Below are positions 1 through 7,096 of a stretch of DNA of 64,000 nt, one piece after another. The notes under the pieces were generated by a model. It searched no databases. It saw nothing but the letters and a program-made list of their open reading frames with translations, and had not been told where the DNA came from. This DNA is from an uncultured Christensenella sp. (lineage in GTDB: Bacteria > Bacillota > Clostridia > Christensenellales > Borkfalkiaceae). Each line of letters begins with the position of its first letter. Within the stretch, counting starts at the first letter, position 1. Made by a program: the position numbers and the translations under genes. The stretch lies in the NCBI GenBank assembly GCA_910583855.1, contig CAJTYL010000006.1, forward strand, positions 1 through 64,000, given 5' to 3'.

Positions 1-839
1 ACGGAAACGACATAGACGCCCCTGACCACGTAGGCAACCTGAATCCTTTCAGATACCGCGGCTATTACTACGACGTGGAAACAGGCTTGTACTTCTTGCA
101 GACGCGTTACTATGACCCCGAAACCGGCAGGTTTATCTCGCAGGACGGCGTGGAATACGCCGACCCGACTACCGTTAACGGCTTAAACCTTTACGCTTAC
201 TGCGGCAATAATCCCGTAATGGGCTACGACCCTACGGGCACGATAGATTGGGGTAAAATCCGAGATTGGTTTTCAACAATAACGGGGCTGTTTAACGGCG
301 TGAAATTGCTAATATCGGGAGTCGCGCTTTTTGTAGCTATATGTCAGGGCAGGTGGAACGATATACAAACCGATTATAACAACGGTTGTTTTAACCCGTT
401 TAACCAAGATGCAAGCATTGCTCTCAATTCAAAGGTTTTCAGTTTTTACAAAGGCGAAGCTGTAATCAGACATAGCTTGTCAATTGGCTCTTCCAGCCAA
501 ATTTTTGGAACTATTTTTCTGAAAACTGATGTAAAAAATAATCCATATGGAATAAATACGTTAAACCACGAGTTCGGACACGGAATTCAAGAACGTTTTA
601 TGGGGTTTGGCTATTTATCGAGAGTCGCTATACCGTCTTTGATAACGTATTTTACGGGATTAAAGGGTTCGCCTTACTTTTCAATGCCTTGGGAAAGGAC
701 GGCTGATTTGTTTGGTGGTGTTGATAGAACCATAACAGACCCCAAATTTACCTATAAGCAAGATTCATTATATTGGGCGTTTGCAGAAAATATTTTCGGA
801 ATTTGTATAATACCGTTTTATTTTCTGTTCGGTTATTAA
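1..839 (+). CDS. RHS repeat-associated core protein, C-terminal part with HExxH domain (tip 1, 5' end outside window)
   Basis: The reading frame is already open at base 3 and the start lies upstream of the window. The first ~80 residues are the conserved RHS core end (GYYYDVETGLYFLQTRYYDP, then GRFISQD, then NLYAYCGNNPV and DPTG). After DPTG the sequence turns unique: a hydrophobic segment, then a domain with NHEFGHGIQ, a full HExxH zinc-protease signature, and about 60 residues later WERTADLFGG, which could supply a third ligand. RHS proteins carry exchangeable C-terminal effector domains, so this is probably a metallopeptidase-like effector; substrate unknown. The core is nearly identical to the two later copies. 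It could be the expressed tip of a full-length RHS gene upstream or another orphan tip. Confidence 0.8.
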   Translation, partial: GNDIDAPDHVGNLNPFRYRGYYYDVETGLYFLQTRYYDPETGRFISQDGVEYADPTTVNGLNLYAYCGNNPVMGYDPTGTIDWGKIRDWFSTITGLFNGVKLLISGVALFVAICQGRWNDIQTDYNNGCFNPFNQDASIALNSKVFSFYKGEAVIRHSLSIGSSSQIFGTIFLKTDVKNNPYGINTLNHEFGHGIQERFMGFGYLSRVAIPSLITYFTGLKGSPYFSMPWERTADLFGGVDRTITDPKFTYKQDSLYWAFAENIFGICIIPFYFLFGY

Positions 840-855
840 ATAAAAGGATATAATA

Positions 856-1296
856 ATGAAAATTAAAACTTTATGTTGTAGTTTGTATGTGTTGGCTACC
901 GTACTACTATGCGCTTGTTTGGGGTGTAATTCTACTATTTCTTATCCGTTTCATTACGACGAATCTGAAATTAAAAGCATAAGCATAATTTATATTTATG
1001 AAGGTTATTACCCAACGAGTAAGGAATACGAAACACTCGTTAAAATTGAAGACAAAGAAAGTTTTTTAATTGAATTTAAAAAAATACAGTTCCGAAAATT
1101 TCAGTTCGGTGATCCAGAGAGTGTTGAATCGCAAAGGAATGCAATATTAGTTGAATATTATAACAGCGATTATGAAATTATCACTCCTAATGCTCACGAT
1201 GTTGTAGTTAACGGCGCTCCATTAAGTTATGGTAGAGAAAACTGCGACGAAGAAGATTTTAACAATTTCATTAATTCGTATTTAACGAATAATTAA
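856..1296 (+). CDS. putative lipoprotein, candidate immunity protein of RHS tip 1
   Basis: 146 residues, 16 bp after the tip 1 stop, with an AAAGGA site before the ATG. The N-terminus is a signal peptide with a lipobox-like Leu-Gly-Cys near residue 23, so the mature protein should be anchored outside the membrane. The rest is an A+T-rich, acidic unknown domain. Position directly behind an RHS tip and before a terminator is the usual place for an immunity gene; a surface lipoprotein would suit an effector acting outside the cytoplasm. No family recognised; the immunity role is inference from position. Confidence 0.6.
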   Translation: MKIKTLCCSLYVLATVLLCACLGCNSTISYPFHYDESEIKSISIIYIYEGYYPTSKEYETLVKIEDKESFLIEFKKIQFRKFQFGDPESVESQRNAILVEYYNSDYEIITPNAHDVVVNGAPLSYGRENCDEEDFNNFINSYLTNN

Positions 1297-1320
1297 TTAA
1301 GTTTTAATCTTATATACAAA

Positions 1321-1352
1321 ACAGAGAGGGTACAATAATGCACCCTCTCTGT
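1321..1352 (+). terminator. hairpin closing RHS cassette 1
   Basis: An 11-base perfect inverted repeat (1321-1331 with 1342-1352, ACAGAGAGGGT arms) follows the lipoprotein gene. The next RHS core copy begins only 13 bases after it. No strong T-run follows. Confidence 0.6.
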
Positions 1353-1394
1353 TAACATTAATAAATAGCCATACTTGACGAAACGGGTGCGGTC

Positions 1395-2201
1395 GTGGTA
1401 AGATATATATACGATGCCTGGGGCAACCACGCGGTGCTCGACGCGGACGGAAACGACATAGACGCCCCTGACCACGTAGGCAACCTGAATCCTTTCAGAT
1501 ACCGCGGCTATTACTACGACGTGGAAACAGGCTTGTACTTCTTGCAGACGCGTTACTATGACCCCGAAGTCGGCAGGTTCATCTCGCAGGACAGCGTGGA
1601 ATACGCCGACCCGACCACCGTTAACGGCTTAAACCTCTACGCATACTGCGGCAATAACCCCGTAATGAACGTAGACCCGACGGGTCACTCTTTACTTGCT
1701 TTCCTATTAATATTAGGAGGTATTTTAGTAGGTGGTGTGGTTAATGGGCTTATTGCGGGAGCAAATGCTGCGGAAGGCGAAAGCTTTGGCTCTGCCTTTT
1801 TAGGCGGATTCATAACTGGAGTTATTAGCGGTGTTGGCTTAGCTGCGGGTTTAGCAATAGGCGGTGTTGGGGGAGCTGTTGTTGCTATCATAGTAGGTTT
1901 TGCAGGAGGCTTTATAGGCAACATAGTATCGCAATCTTTATCGTATGGCGATGTTGACTATAAAGTAGCGGCAATTGCTGGTGGAATTAGCGGAGCAACT
2001 AATTTGATGGCATACGTGGGGCTGAGCATTTCTGGAATGTATAGTACAGCCGATACGTTTATGGCTCGCTTTGTCTCTAATTTAGCGATAGATATTATAC
2101 CGCTTGCAATGTCTGTATTTATAGGGACATTACCATTTATTAACCCAAATAATTTAAGAGGCAAATTAAATAGCTATTATGAAAAGAAAATTTTTCGTTA
2201 A
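1395..2201 (+). CDS. orphan RHS tip 2 with glycine-rich membrane C-terminus
   Basis: The frame opens after a stop at 1362 and reads IAILDETGAVVVRYIYDAWG, so RHS homology starts abruptly inside the core with no N-terminal RHS repeats; GTG at 1395 is the first usable start and has no clear ribosome binding site. About 95 core residues are followed by a ~170-residue hydrophobic, glycine/alanine-rich region with several predicted membrane helices and small-xxx-small patterning, ending in a short basic tail. This looks like a silent donor cassette for recombination into an upstream RHS gene rather than an independently expressed protein. It overlaps the next gene by 23 bp. Confidence 0.7.
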   Translation: MVRYIYDAWGNHAVLDADGNDIDAPDHVGNLNPFRYRGYYYDVETGLYFLQTRYYDPEVGRFISQDSVEYADPTTVNGLNLYAYCGNNPVMNVDPTGHSLLAFLLILGGILVGGVVNGLIAGANAAEGESFGSAFLGGFITGVISGVGLAAGLAIGGVGGAVVAIIVGFAGGFIGNIVSQSLSYGDVDYKVAAIAGGISGATNLMAYVGLSISGMYSTADTFMARFVSNLAIDIIPLAMSVFIGTLPFINPNNLRGKLNSYYEKKIFR

Positions 2202-2664
2202 TTTTGAGCTGGGAATATTTATTGAAGTCTTTATGTTGATTTTAATGATTGTTTGTGCTTGTTTTTTAATTTTTCTTCCAACAAAGACTCCTCTTAATGA
2301 AGATATAACTTTATTAATTGTTTTAATAATTATGCTTTTTGTTATGCCATCATTAATTATGACAATGATTTTATTTGTGTGTTTTCCTGCTATTGAAGCA
2401 GATGAAGAAAAAATAACTAAAAAATTATTTGGTATAAAGATTAAAAGTTTTAGTTGGGAAGACATTAAATATGTTCAATTTAAAGGACAATTTAAACAAT
2501 GGCTGTTTTTATCTAAAACAGACTTAACAAAGAAATTTTTATCAAGCGCACGCTGTAGAAGGGACAATATATATTTTTTCGTAACTCAAAGCAAACTAAA
2601 AAAAATAATGCAAGTGGTACCAGAATTTATAAAACAAAACTTAGAAGTTAAGACCAGCAAATAA
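2179..2664 (+). CDS. membrane protein, candidate immunity protein of RHS tip 2
   Basis: 161 residues, ATG inside the end of tip 2 (23 bp overlap suggests coupled translation). Two hydrophobic segments near residues 13-32 and 44-70 are followed by a soluble ~90-residue domain whose order (KKLFGIKIKSFSWEDIKYVQ, later a C-terminal helix) resembles bacterial PH-like domains in two-helix membrane proteins. Base composition is A+T-rich, unlike the RHS core. Because the partner tip is itself membrane-embedded, a membrane immunity protein is plausible. The function is inferred from location only. Confidence 0.6.
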   Translation: MKRKFFVNFELGIFIEVFMLILMIVCACFLIFLPTKTPLNEDITLLIVLIIMLFVMPSLIMTMILFVCFPAIEADEEKITKKLFGIKIKSFSWEDIKYVQFKGQFKQWLFLSKTDLTKKFLSSARCRRDNIYFFVTQSKLKKIMQVVPEFIKQNLEVKTSK

Positions 2665-2700
2665 AGAAAAAGGGCGGTTAAAATAACCGCCCTTTTTCTT
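2664..2700 (+). terminator. terminator closing RHS cassette 2
   Basis: A perfect 17-base inverted repeat (2664-2680 with 2684-2700), with an A-rich left arm and a T-rich right arm around a GGGCGG core, works as an intrinsic terminator in both directions. The next RHS core copy starts about 10 bases on. Confidence 0.85.
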
Positions 2701-2735
2701 ATATAATAGCCACACTTGACGAAACGGGTGCGGTT

Positions 2736-3602
2736 GTGGTAAGATATATCTACGATGCCTGGGGCAACCACGCCGTGCTCGACGCAAACGGAAACGATAT
2801 AGACGATCCCAACCACGTGGGCAACCTGAATCCGTTCAGATACCGCGGTTATTACTACGACGTGGAAACGGGCTTGTACTTCCTGCAAACGCGTTACTAC
2901 GACCCCGAAGTCGGCAGATTTATTTCGCAGGACAGCGTAGAATACGCCGACCCCGAAACGATAAACGGACTGAACCTTTACGCATACTGCGGCAATAACC
3001 CCGTAATGAACGTAGACCCGACGGGAACGTCGTTCTTACTGATAAGTCTGTTAGTTGGGTTAATAATAGGCGCGGTAGCAGGCGGCGTGATAGGCGGAGT
3101 AACTGCGGCGCAAAACGGGGCAACAGGCTGGGAGATAGCGGGCGCAGTATATCTTGGCGTAATACTCGGCGGTAACATAGGCGGAATAGCCGGTGCGCTG
3201 ATAGGTGTTGGAATACCATTGATAAGCAGCGGCTTAGGCGCAATAGGCGGAGCAGGCGGATTGGCTGCGTTAGCCGGCGGCGGAACCGTAGCCGCAGGAG
3301 CTGCTGCGGGCGTAGCGTCAGTAGGTCTTGGTGCAGGACTTGTTATTGCCGGCGGCGGTATCGCTATCGGCGGTCTCGGATTCGGTTTGCCGGTATTGTT
3401 TTCTAAGGGGGCCGGTCCTAGGATGGGTCATAACCAATACGAAGACCGAATGTGGGAGGAAGCTAAACGCCAAACCGGTATTGCAAACAACAAAGATCTT
3501 GCTCAAAGAGTGCATCAAAAATTAAAAAAATATCCTTATAATGAAACTCTGAAAGATTTAATTGCTTGTATAAGAGATATTCTTTCTAAATTAAAACACT
3601 AA
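2736..3602 (+). CDS. orphan RHS tip 3 with glycine-zipper linker and small C-terminal domain
   Basis: The same truncated RHS core opening as tip 2 (IATLDETGAVVVRYIYDAWG upstream of GTG 2736), nearly identical through NPVMNVDPTG. Then comes a ~130-residue Gly/Ala-rich region with repeated GG-xx-G motifs (membrane or translocation segment), and finally ~60 soluble, charged residues beginning GPRMGHNQYEDRMWEEAKRQ. That small C-terminal domain is the likely effector; I do not recognise its family. There is no normal 5' end, so this is probably a reservoir cassette. Confidence 0.7.
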   Translation: MVRYIYDAWGNHAVLDANGNDIDDPNHVGNLNPFRYRGYYYDVETGLYFLQTRYYDPEVGRFISQDSVEYADPETINGLNLYAYCGNNPVMNVDPTGTSFLLISLLVGLIIGAVAGGVIGGVTAAQNGATGWEIAGAVYLGVILGGNIGGIAGALIGVGIPLISSGLGAIGGAGGLAALAGGGTVAAGAAAGVASVGLGAGLVIAGGGIAIGGLGFGLPVLFSKGAGPRMGHNQYEDRMWEEAKRQTGIANNKDLAQRVHQKLKKYPYNETLKDLIACIRDILSKLKH

Positions 3603-3627
3603 AAACTAACATTATTGTGGGAGACAT

Positions 3628-3921
3628 ATGGAAAATCAATATGATTACAAAGATATAATTCAAAAATTGAATGCTTTTGAAATAATCAAGTTATGTTTTT
3701 ATGTGGATGGCTATGCTCATTATCGAAATTGTACATTTAAAAAAGTTGAAGAACCAATACTTTGTATTCAAATCGAATTGACAAACGATAATTTTGAAAA
3801 AATTAGATTTAGAAAGTTTATTGAAGATTTTAAACTGTTTAATTTTGGGCGTAAAGGTAATTTTACTTTGAAACAAATTTGGGATAAAGTTCGTATAACT
3901 GAAATTGTATATGCTAAGTAA
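3628..3921 (+). CDS. small cytoplasmic protein, candidate immunity protein of RHS tip 3
   Basis: 97 residues with a good GGGAGA site before the ATG, 25 bp after tip 3. It is a soluble, A+T-rich, mixed-charge protein with an aromatic-rich core (IIKLCFYVDGYAHY) and no membrane segment or signal, unlike the immunity candidates of tips 1 and 2. It sits between an RHS tip and a terminator, which is the basis for the immunity suggestion. No family recognised. Confidence 0.6.
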   Translation: MENQYDYKDIIQKLNAFEIIKLCFYVDGYAHYRNCTFKKVEEPILCIQIELTNDNFEKIRFRKFIEDFKLFNFGRKGNFTLKQIWDKVRITEIVYAK

Positions 3922-3980
3922 CTTTTTAGTGCAAAAATGATAAGTATAGATGAGAAAGATAATTAATGTAGCATAATCTA

Positions 3981-4012
3981 AAAAGCGGAAGGCATTTGCC
4001 TTCCGCTTTTTA
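3981..4012 (+). terminator. terminator closing RHS cassette 3
   Basis: A perfect 14-base inverted repeat (3981-3994 with 3997-4010) rich in GCGGAAGG, ending in a T-run. Confidence 0.85.
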
Positions 4013-4023
4013 CTTTAAAACCG

Positions 4024-4042
4024 CCATACTTGACGAAACGGG
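4024..4042 (+). repeat. 19-base stump of a fourth RHS core copy
   Basis: Bases 4024-4042 are identical to 1369-1387, the first bases of the RHS core homology in cassette 2 (encoding AILDETG), and follow a cassette terminator at the same distance as in the other copies. Homology stops right after, so this is the left edge of a deleted cassette or the right boundary of the array. Confidence 0.7.
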
Positions 4043-4053
4043 CAATAATTATG

Positions 4054-4089
4054 GGAACATCCCCTCACAAAACCGTGAGGGGATGTTCC
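4054..4089. terminator. strong hairpin between RHS array and GtrA gene
   Basis: A perfect 15-base inverted repeat (4054-4068 with 4075-4089) around CATCCCCTCAC. It lies downstream of the minus-strand GtrA-like gene and just after the RHS stump. It lacks a T-run, so it may be a terminator or a stable mRNA end. Confidence 0.5.
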
Positions 4090-4120
4090 TCGTGAAACTA
4101 TGATTGTGCAAACGCTTAAA

Positions 4121-4738
4121 TCATTTATCTTTCTTTTTAAACCAACTCAAAATTTTATCGGTAACCTTTGCGTTGAACACTATAAACTTGTCCCAAAAGA
4201 ATTCGGTCACGAAATTGATTAGCATTGTGATAACGGTAACGACGATACCCAAATCGGTGCCCCAAATTTTTACAAGTTCGTCTCCTCCCCAGGCAAGGGG
4301 AATAACTATAAGGCAGTTATAAATTATCACTAAAACCATGGCAAGCGGAACGTTGTTCGCCGCTTTAAAAGTAAATTTGCGGTTGAACGTAAAACTCCAT
4401 ATTACGGAAAGAGTCAATCCTATTACGTAAGCAATCCAATAATAATCTGCCAGCCAGCCCGTCCACTGATGCAAAGCAGTGGTGGATAAAAGCTGTATAA
4501 CGCCGGCGGAAGCCATAAAAACGGTAAACTTCAAAAGCTGTAAAAATTGTTGCAGTTTAGTCGGTTTTATTGGCGAACCGACCGCGTTTTCTTCCGCAAC
4601 TTCGGATGTTGTTAATATTATCTCGTCCTCAGCCGTTGCGGAGACCGCCGCAGTCTTTTCAACGGACGCGGCGTCGTTTTCCGGTATAGCCGTTTTCGCC
4701 TTCGTGTCTTCTTCTAAAATCTCTCGTTCATCTTTCAT
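4121..4738 (-). CDS. GtrA family membrane protein
   Basis: 205 residues. Residues 1-70 are an acidic, Ala/Thr-rich, probably disordered cytoplasmic extension (EDTKAKTAIPEND and similar). Residues ~72-195 contain four membrane helices with the family hallmark SFTFNRKFTFK in the loop after helix 2 and FFWDKFIVF near the end. GtrA proteins are thought to flip or present lipid-linked sugars for cell-envelope glycosylation; the usual domain is ~120-140 residues, so the N-terminal extension is unusual. A sigma-A promoter lies just upstream at 4749-4777. Confidence 0.8.
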   Translation of the reverse strand: MKDEREILEEDTKAKTAIPENDAASVEKTAAVSATAEDEIILTTSEVAEENAVGSPIKPTKLQQFLQLLKFTVFMASAGVIQLLSTTALHQWTGWLADYYWIAYVIGLTLSVIWSFTFNRKFTFKAANNVPLAMVLVIIYNCLIVIPLAWGGDELVKIWGTDLGIVVTVITMLINFVTEFFWDKFIVFNAKVTDKILSWFKKKDK

Positions 4739-4748
4739 AACGCTGAAA

Positions 4749-4777
4749 ATTATATTATAAATATTTTAACTTGTCAA
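4749..4777 (-). promoter_or_regulatory. sigma-A promoter for the GtrA-like gene
   Basis: On the minus strand TTGACA (4772-4777), a 17-base spacer and TATAAT (4749-4754), a consensus match, 11 bases before the start codon; any 5' leader would be very short. Confidence 0.8.
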
Positions 4778-5014
4778 ACCGTTGCATAGTCCATTTTCGT
4801 CGGTGTCGTGTGCGGGCTGTCCCGAATGCCGTTTTAGTTTTATCCGTGTGTTACGCTTGAATAATATAGCACTTATCATATAATTAAAATATAAAAAAAT
4901 AAAAATAGAGAGATATGGAAAGTAAATAAATATCATAGTCAAGGCAATCAAGGAAATGTATAATTGAAAGATGAGCGTGATACTCTCTTTAATATTTTAT
5001 AAGGAGAACTACCG

Positions 5015-5188
5015 ATGCCAAGAAAACACAAAAACACTACAGGAATTCCGGATTATGAACTTGACGCCCGTGCAAGAGCTTTATTGCCTGCATTTCAAGA
5101 ATTCTTTTCTATTGAGAAAAATCGAAAAGAATATGAAGAACGGCTAGCGGAACGCAATAATGAAAAGACAATCAAAATACCTAAGTAA
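5015..5188 (+). CDS. 57-residue basic hypothetical microprotein
   Basis: ATG at 5015 is preceded by AAGGAG at the right spacing (5001-5006). The product starts MPRKHKNTTGIPDYELDARA and continues as a charged helix rich in Glu/Arg/Asn, ending KTIKIPK. No signal peptide or membrane segment. It stands alone in a ~750-base region between the GtrA gene and the 5.5 kb genes. No family recognised; the strong ribosome binding site is the main support. Confidence 0.5.
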   Translation: MPRKHKNTTGIPDYELDARARALLPAFQEFFSIEKNRKEYEERLAERNNEKTIKIPK

Positions 5189-5353
5189 AAATAATCTTCA
5201 TCCATTAAATCATATCAAGACAAGCGACCCAACATCTGCTATTTGTGAATTTTTAACAATTTAACACGATAAAAAGCATACAAAAAATTTTTTTAAACAT
5301 GTCGACTTCTGTCAACTTATTATGCTATAATTATAGAAAAGCAAGGAATTTTT

Positions 5354-5494
5354 ATGGGTATTTTTGATTTTATCTTTGGTGACGACGATTCTGACGATGC
5401 AATTTTAGATGACTTGATTATGATGGATATTCTTGACGAAGAATATGTAAAATCTAAAAACTATTTAGAATTTATACAAAGGAATTTAAAATAA
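5354..5494 (+). CDS. 46-residue acidic hypothetical microprotein
   Basis: Reads MGIFDFIFGDDDSDDAILDD and then a helix ending QRNLK. AAGGAA lies upstream of the ATG at 5354. Strongly acidic with an amphipathic N-terminus. It ends one base before the stop of the convergent gene on the minus strand. Function unknown. Confidence 0.45.
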   Translation: MGIFDFIFGDDDSDDAILDDLIMMDILDEEYVKSKNYLEFIQRNLK

Positions 5495-5495
5495 G

Positions 5496-5786
5496 CTATT
5501 CTAAATATAAAATTTCCTTATTCAGATTTTTTGCATAGGCAATTTCTTCTGCAACCGATTTACCGATATATCCGCCCACGTTTACAACAAATACGGCGTC
5601 GGATATATCGATTTTTTTATAATGCGCTTTAACAATATTTTGCAATTCTCTATCACTGATAGGAATATCGTCAAAATTGTAAACAGGTTGCAGAACGCAA
5701 TATTCGTTTTTTGTTTCAAGTTCGGTTGCAATTTTTATTATCTCTTTTGCAAACCGCATACTACCGCAAATTGTAATTACTTTCAT
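5496..5786 (-). CDS. nucleoside 2-deoxyribosyltransferase-like / DUF4406-like protein
   Basis: 96 residues. N-terminal strand and loop ITICGSMRFAKEI, central KIDISDAVFVVNVGGYIG, and C-terminal SVAEEIAYAKNLNKEILYLE match the layout of small nucleoside deoxyribosyltransferase-like Rossmannoid proteins, where GS near the N-terminus and the Glu before YAK bind nucleoside or nucleotide. The start overlaps the stop of the upstream flavoprotein gene by 4 bp (ATGA), so the two are co-transcribed. The substrate cannot be read from sequence. Confidence 0.65.
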   Translation of the reverse strand: MKVITICGSMRFAKEIIKIATELETKNEYCVLQPVYNFDDIPISDRELQNIVKAHYKKIDISDAVFVVNVGGYIGKSVAEEIAYAKNLNKEILYLE

Positions 5787-6316
5787 ATCATTTCACCTAT
5801 ATTTTTTCCTAACTCAAAAACTTTCGCAATTTTCGTTTGGTGTTTTTCCAATAAGTCGCTTAAAGTATCAGTTTCAGTAATTGAAATTCTTTCAACCGTA
5901 TCAATACCCAAATGCCCGAAATAATGTTGAATAGCGTTTAAAATTAAATCGTTTTCAGCTTCCCGAACGCCTGCTCGGACAGCTATTGCAATGCCCTTAA
6001 TAGGCTTTTCCGCTTTATATTTTCGTTTAGGGTTAGTGTCGCCATATGGTGTAGTCCTATCAAAAAATGTTTTTAGTTGCGCAGGCACGTCAGCCCACCA
6101 AGACGGGGCGGCAATTACGATATAATCGGAACACAACATATCCATAACCACTTTTTTAACTTCGTCATTTTGCACACATTCGCCGTTAATGTAACACTTT
6201 TTACAGCCGTAGCAATAATTCATTTTCAATTCGCCAACGCAAAATTTTTTGACTTCAATGTCAGGGTTGTTAATTCCCTTAATCAGCGTATCGACAAGAT
6301 ATGCACAACTGCCGTT
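5783..6316 (-). pseudogene. NAD(P)H-dependent FMN reductase / flavodoxin-fold protein, 5'-truncated
   Basis: The open frame with a usable start (TTG 6229 or ATG 6223) codes ~148 residues: the cysteine segment YCYGCKKCYINGEC, the APSWWADVPAQLKTFFDR block of NADPH-dependent FMN reductases and the C-terminal half. In-frame family homology continues upstream to 6316 (NGSCAYLVDTLIKGINNPD), equivalent to the 'NGSPRKGGNTAYLVD' region, but a stop codon at 6317-6319 and loss of the phosphate-binding loop remove the normal first strand. The gene has therefore lost its start. The remaining protein, if made, lacks the FMN-phosphate loop. Confidence 0.6.
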
Positions 6317-6391
6317 TTAAATTTCACATTACTTTCATTGTGCATAACTTTTATTTGTGTTATAATTAAAATAAAAAAGCGAGAAAAATAT

Positions 6392-6724
6392 ATGATACCT
6401 GCTCTAATAGTTGCTGGAATAATTTTTGCTATTGCTATCCTATTAACACTTATAACAATGTTCAAAATACGGAAAAAATTCTGTTATACAATTCAAACTT
6501 ATAAAATTGAAATAATTACGGCAAATTACGTCGTTAAGTTATTTGTTGACGGAGAAGAAAAAGATAAGATGTTATTTAGCTCGTTTAAATGGTTCAATGC
6601 CACGCTTACGACAACAATTAACGATAATAGCTTTTTAGTAAAGATAGCAAGAAAAAATTTGATTAGTAATCCTACAATAAATATAACATTGAACAACGAA
6701 GAAATTGATTTAAATAATTTATAA
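6392..6724 (+). CDS. single-pass membrane protein, unknown
   Basis: 110 residues from ATG 6392 (AAAGCGAG is a weak ribosome binding site). Residues 2-27 are one hydrophobic helix (IPALIVAGIIFAIAILL), followed by KIRKK and a ~75-residue Thr/Asn-rich beta-type domain. A longer frame upstream overlaps the flavoprotein remnant on the opposite strand and is not credible. No family recognised. Confidence 0.5.
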   Translation: MIPALIVAGIIFAIAILLTLITMFKIRKKFCYTIQTYKIEIITANYVVKLFVDGEEKDKMLFSSFKWFNATLTTTINDNSFLVKIARKNLISNPTINITLNNEEIDLNNL

Positions 6725-6769
6725 ATAAAAATTAACGCAAGCCAAACTTGGTTCAACTTACGTTATTGG

Positions 6770-6856
6770 TGGTGCTCGTGGCCGGACTTGAACCGGCACG
6801 TTCTCTCGAACGAGGGATTTTAAGTCCCTTGCGTCTGCCTATTCCACCACACGAGC
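6770..6856 (-). tRNA. tRNA-Leu (anticodon TAA)
   Basis: Complete class II cloverleaf on the minus strand. The acceptor stem GCTCGTG pairs with CACGAGC, a 7-base anticodon loop CTTAAAA in an AGGGA/TCCCT stem gives anticodon TAA, a long variable arm (CGTTC-GAGA-GAACG) is present, and the T-arm is GCCGG-TTCAAGT-CCGGC. The 3' CCA is encoded (6770-6772). Confidence 0.97.
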
Positions 6857-6973
6857 GTATTAAGTTTTTTGCATTTTACGCTAAACTATATTATCAAATG
6901 AAATTATAATTGTCAAGTCAATTTTCGGCGGGAAAGGTCTAAAACTTTTCCCGCCGTTTCTTTCTCTCAGGTC

Positions 6974-7002
6974 TTGCAATTTTGCTTCCGGTATGGTATA
7001 AT
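6974..7002 (+). promoter_or_regulatory. sigma-A promoter for upp
   Basis: TTGCAA (6974-6979), a 17-base spacer and TATAAT (6997-7002). The leader to the upp start is about 90 bases and holds an imperfect GC-rich stem. Confidence 0.75.
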
Positions 7003-7096
7003 ATGAAAAATTTGCGGCAAGGCGCGGCGCGGAATTTTTCATATGCGTCCGCGCCTTTCAATAAAATACCGAAACGTGAACTAAGAGGAAAAGCGA

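Noticed and set aside
4104..4322. Plus-strand frame opposite the GtrA gene
   Set aside because: Antisense shadow; GtrA has a consensus promoter and family signature on the minus strand.
6077..6391. Longer N-terminus for the 6.4 kb membrane protein
   Set aside because: The extension overlaps the flavoprotein remnant on the other strand; ATG 6392 gives a natural membrane helix start.
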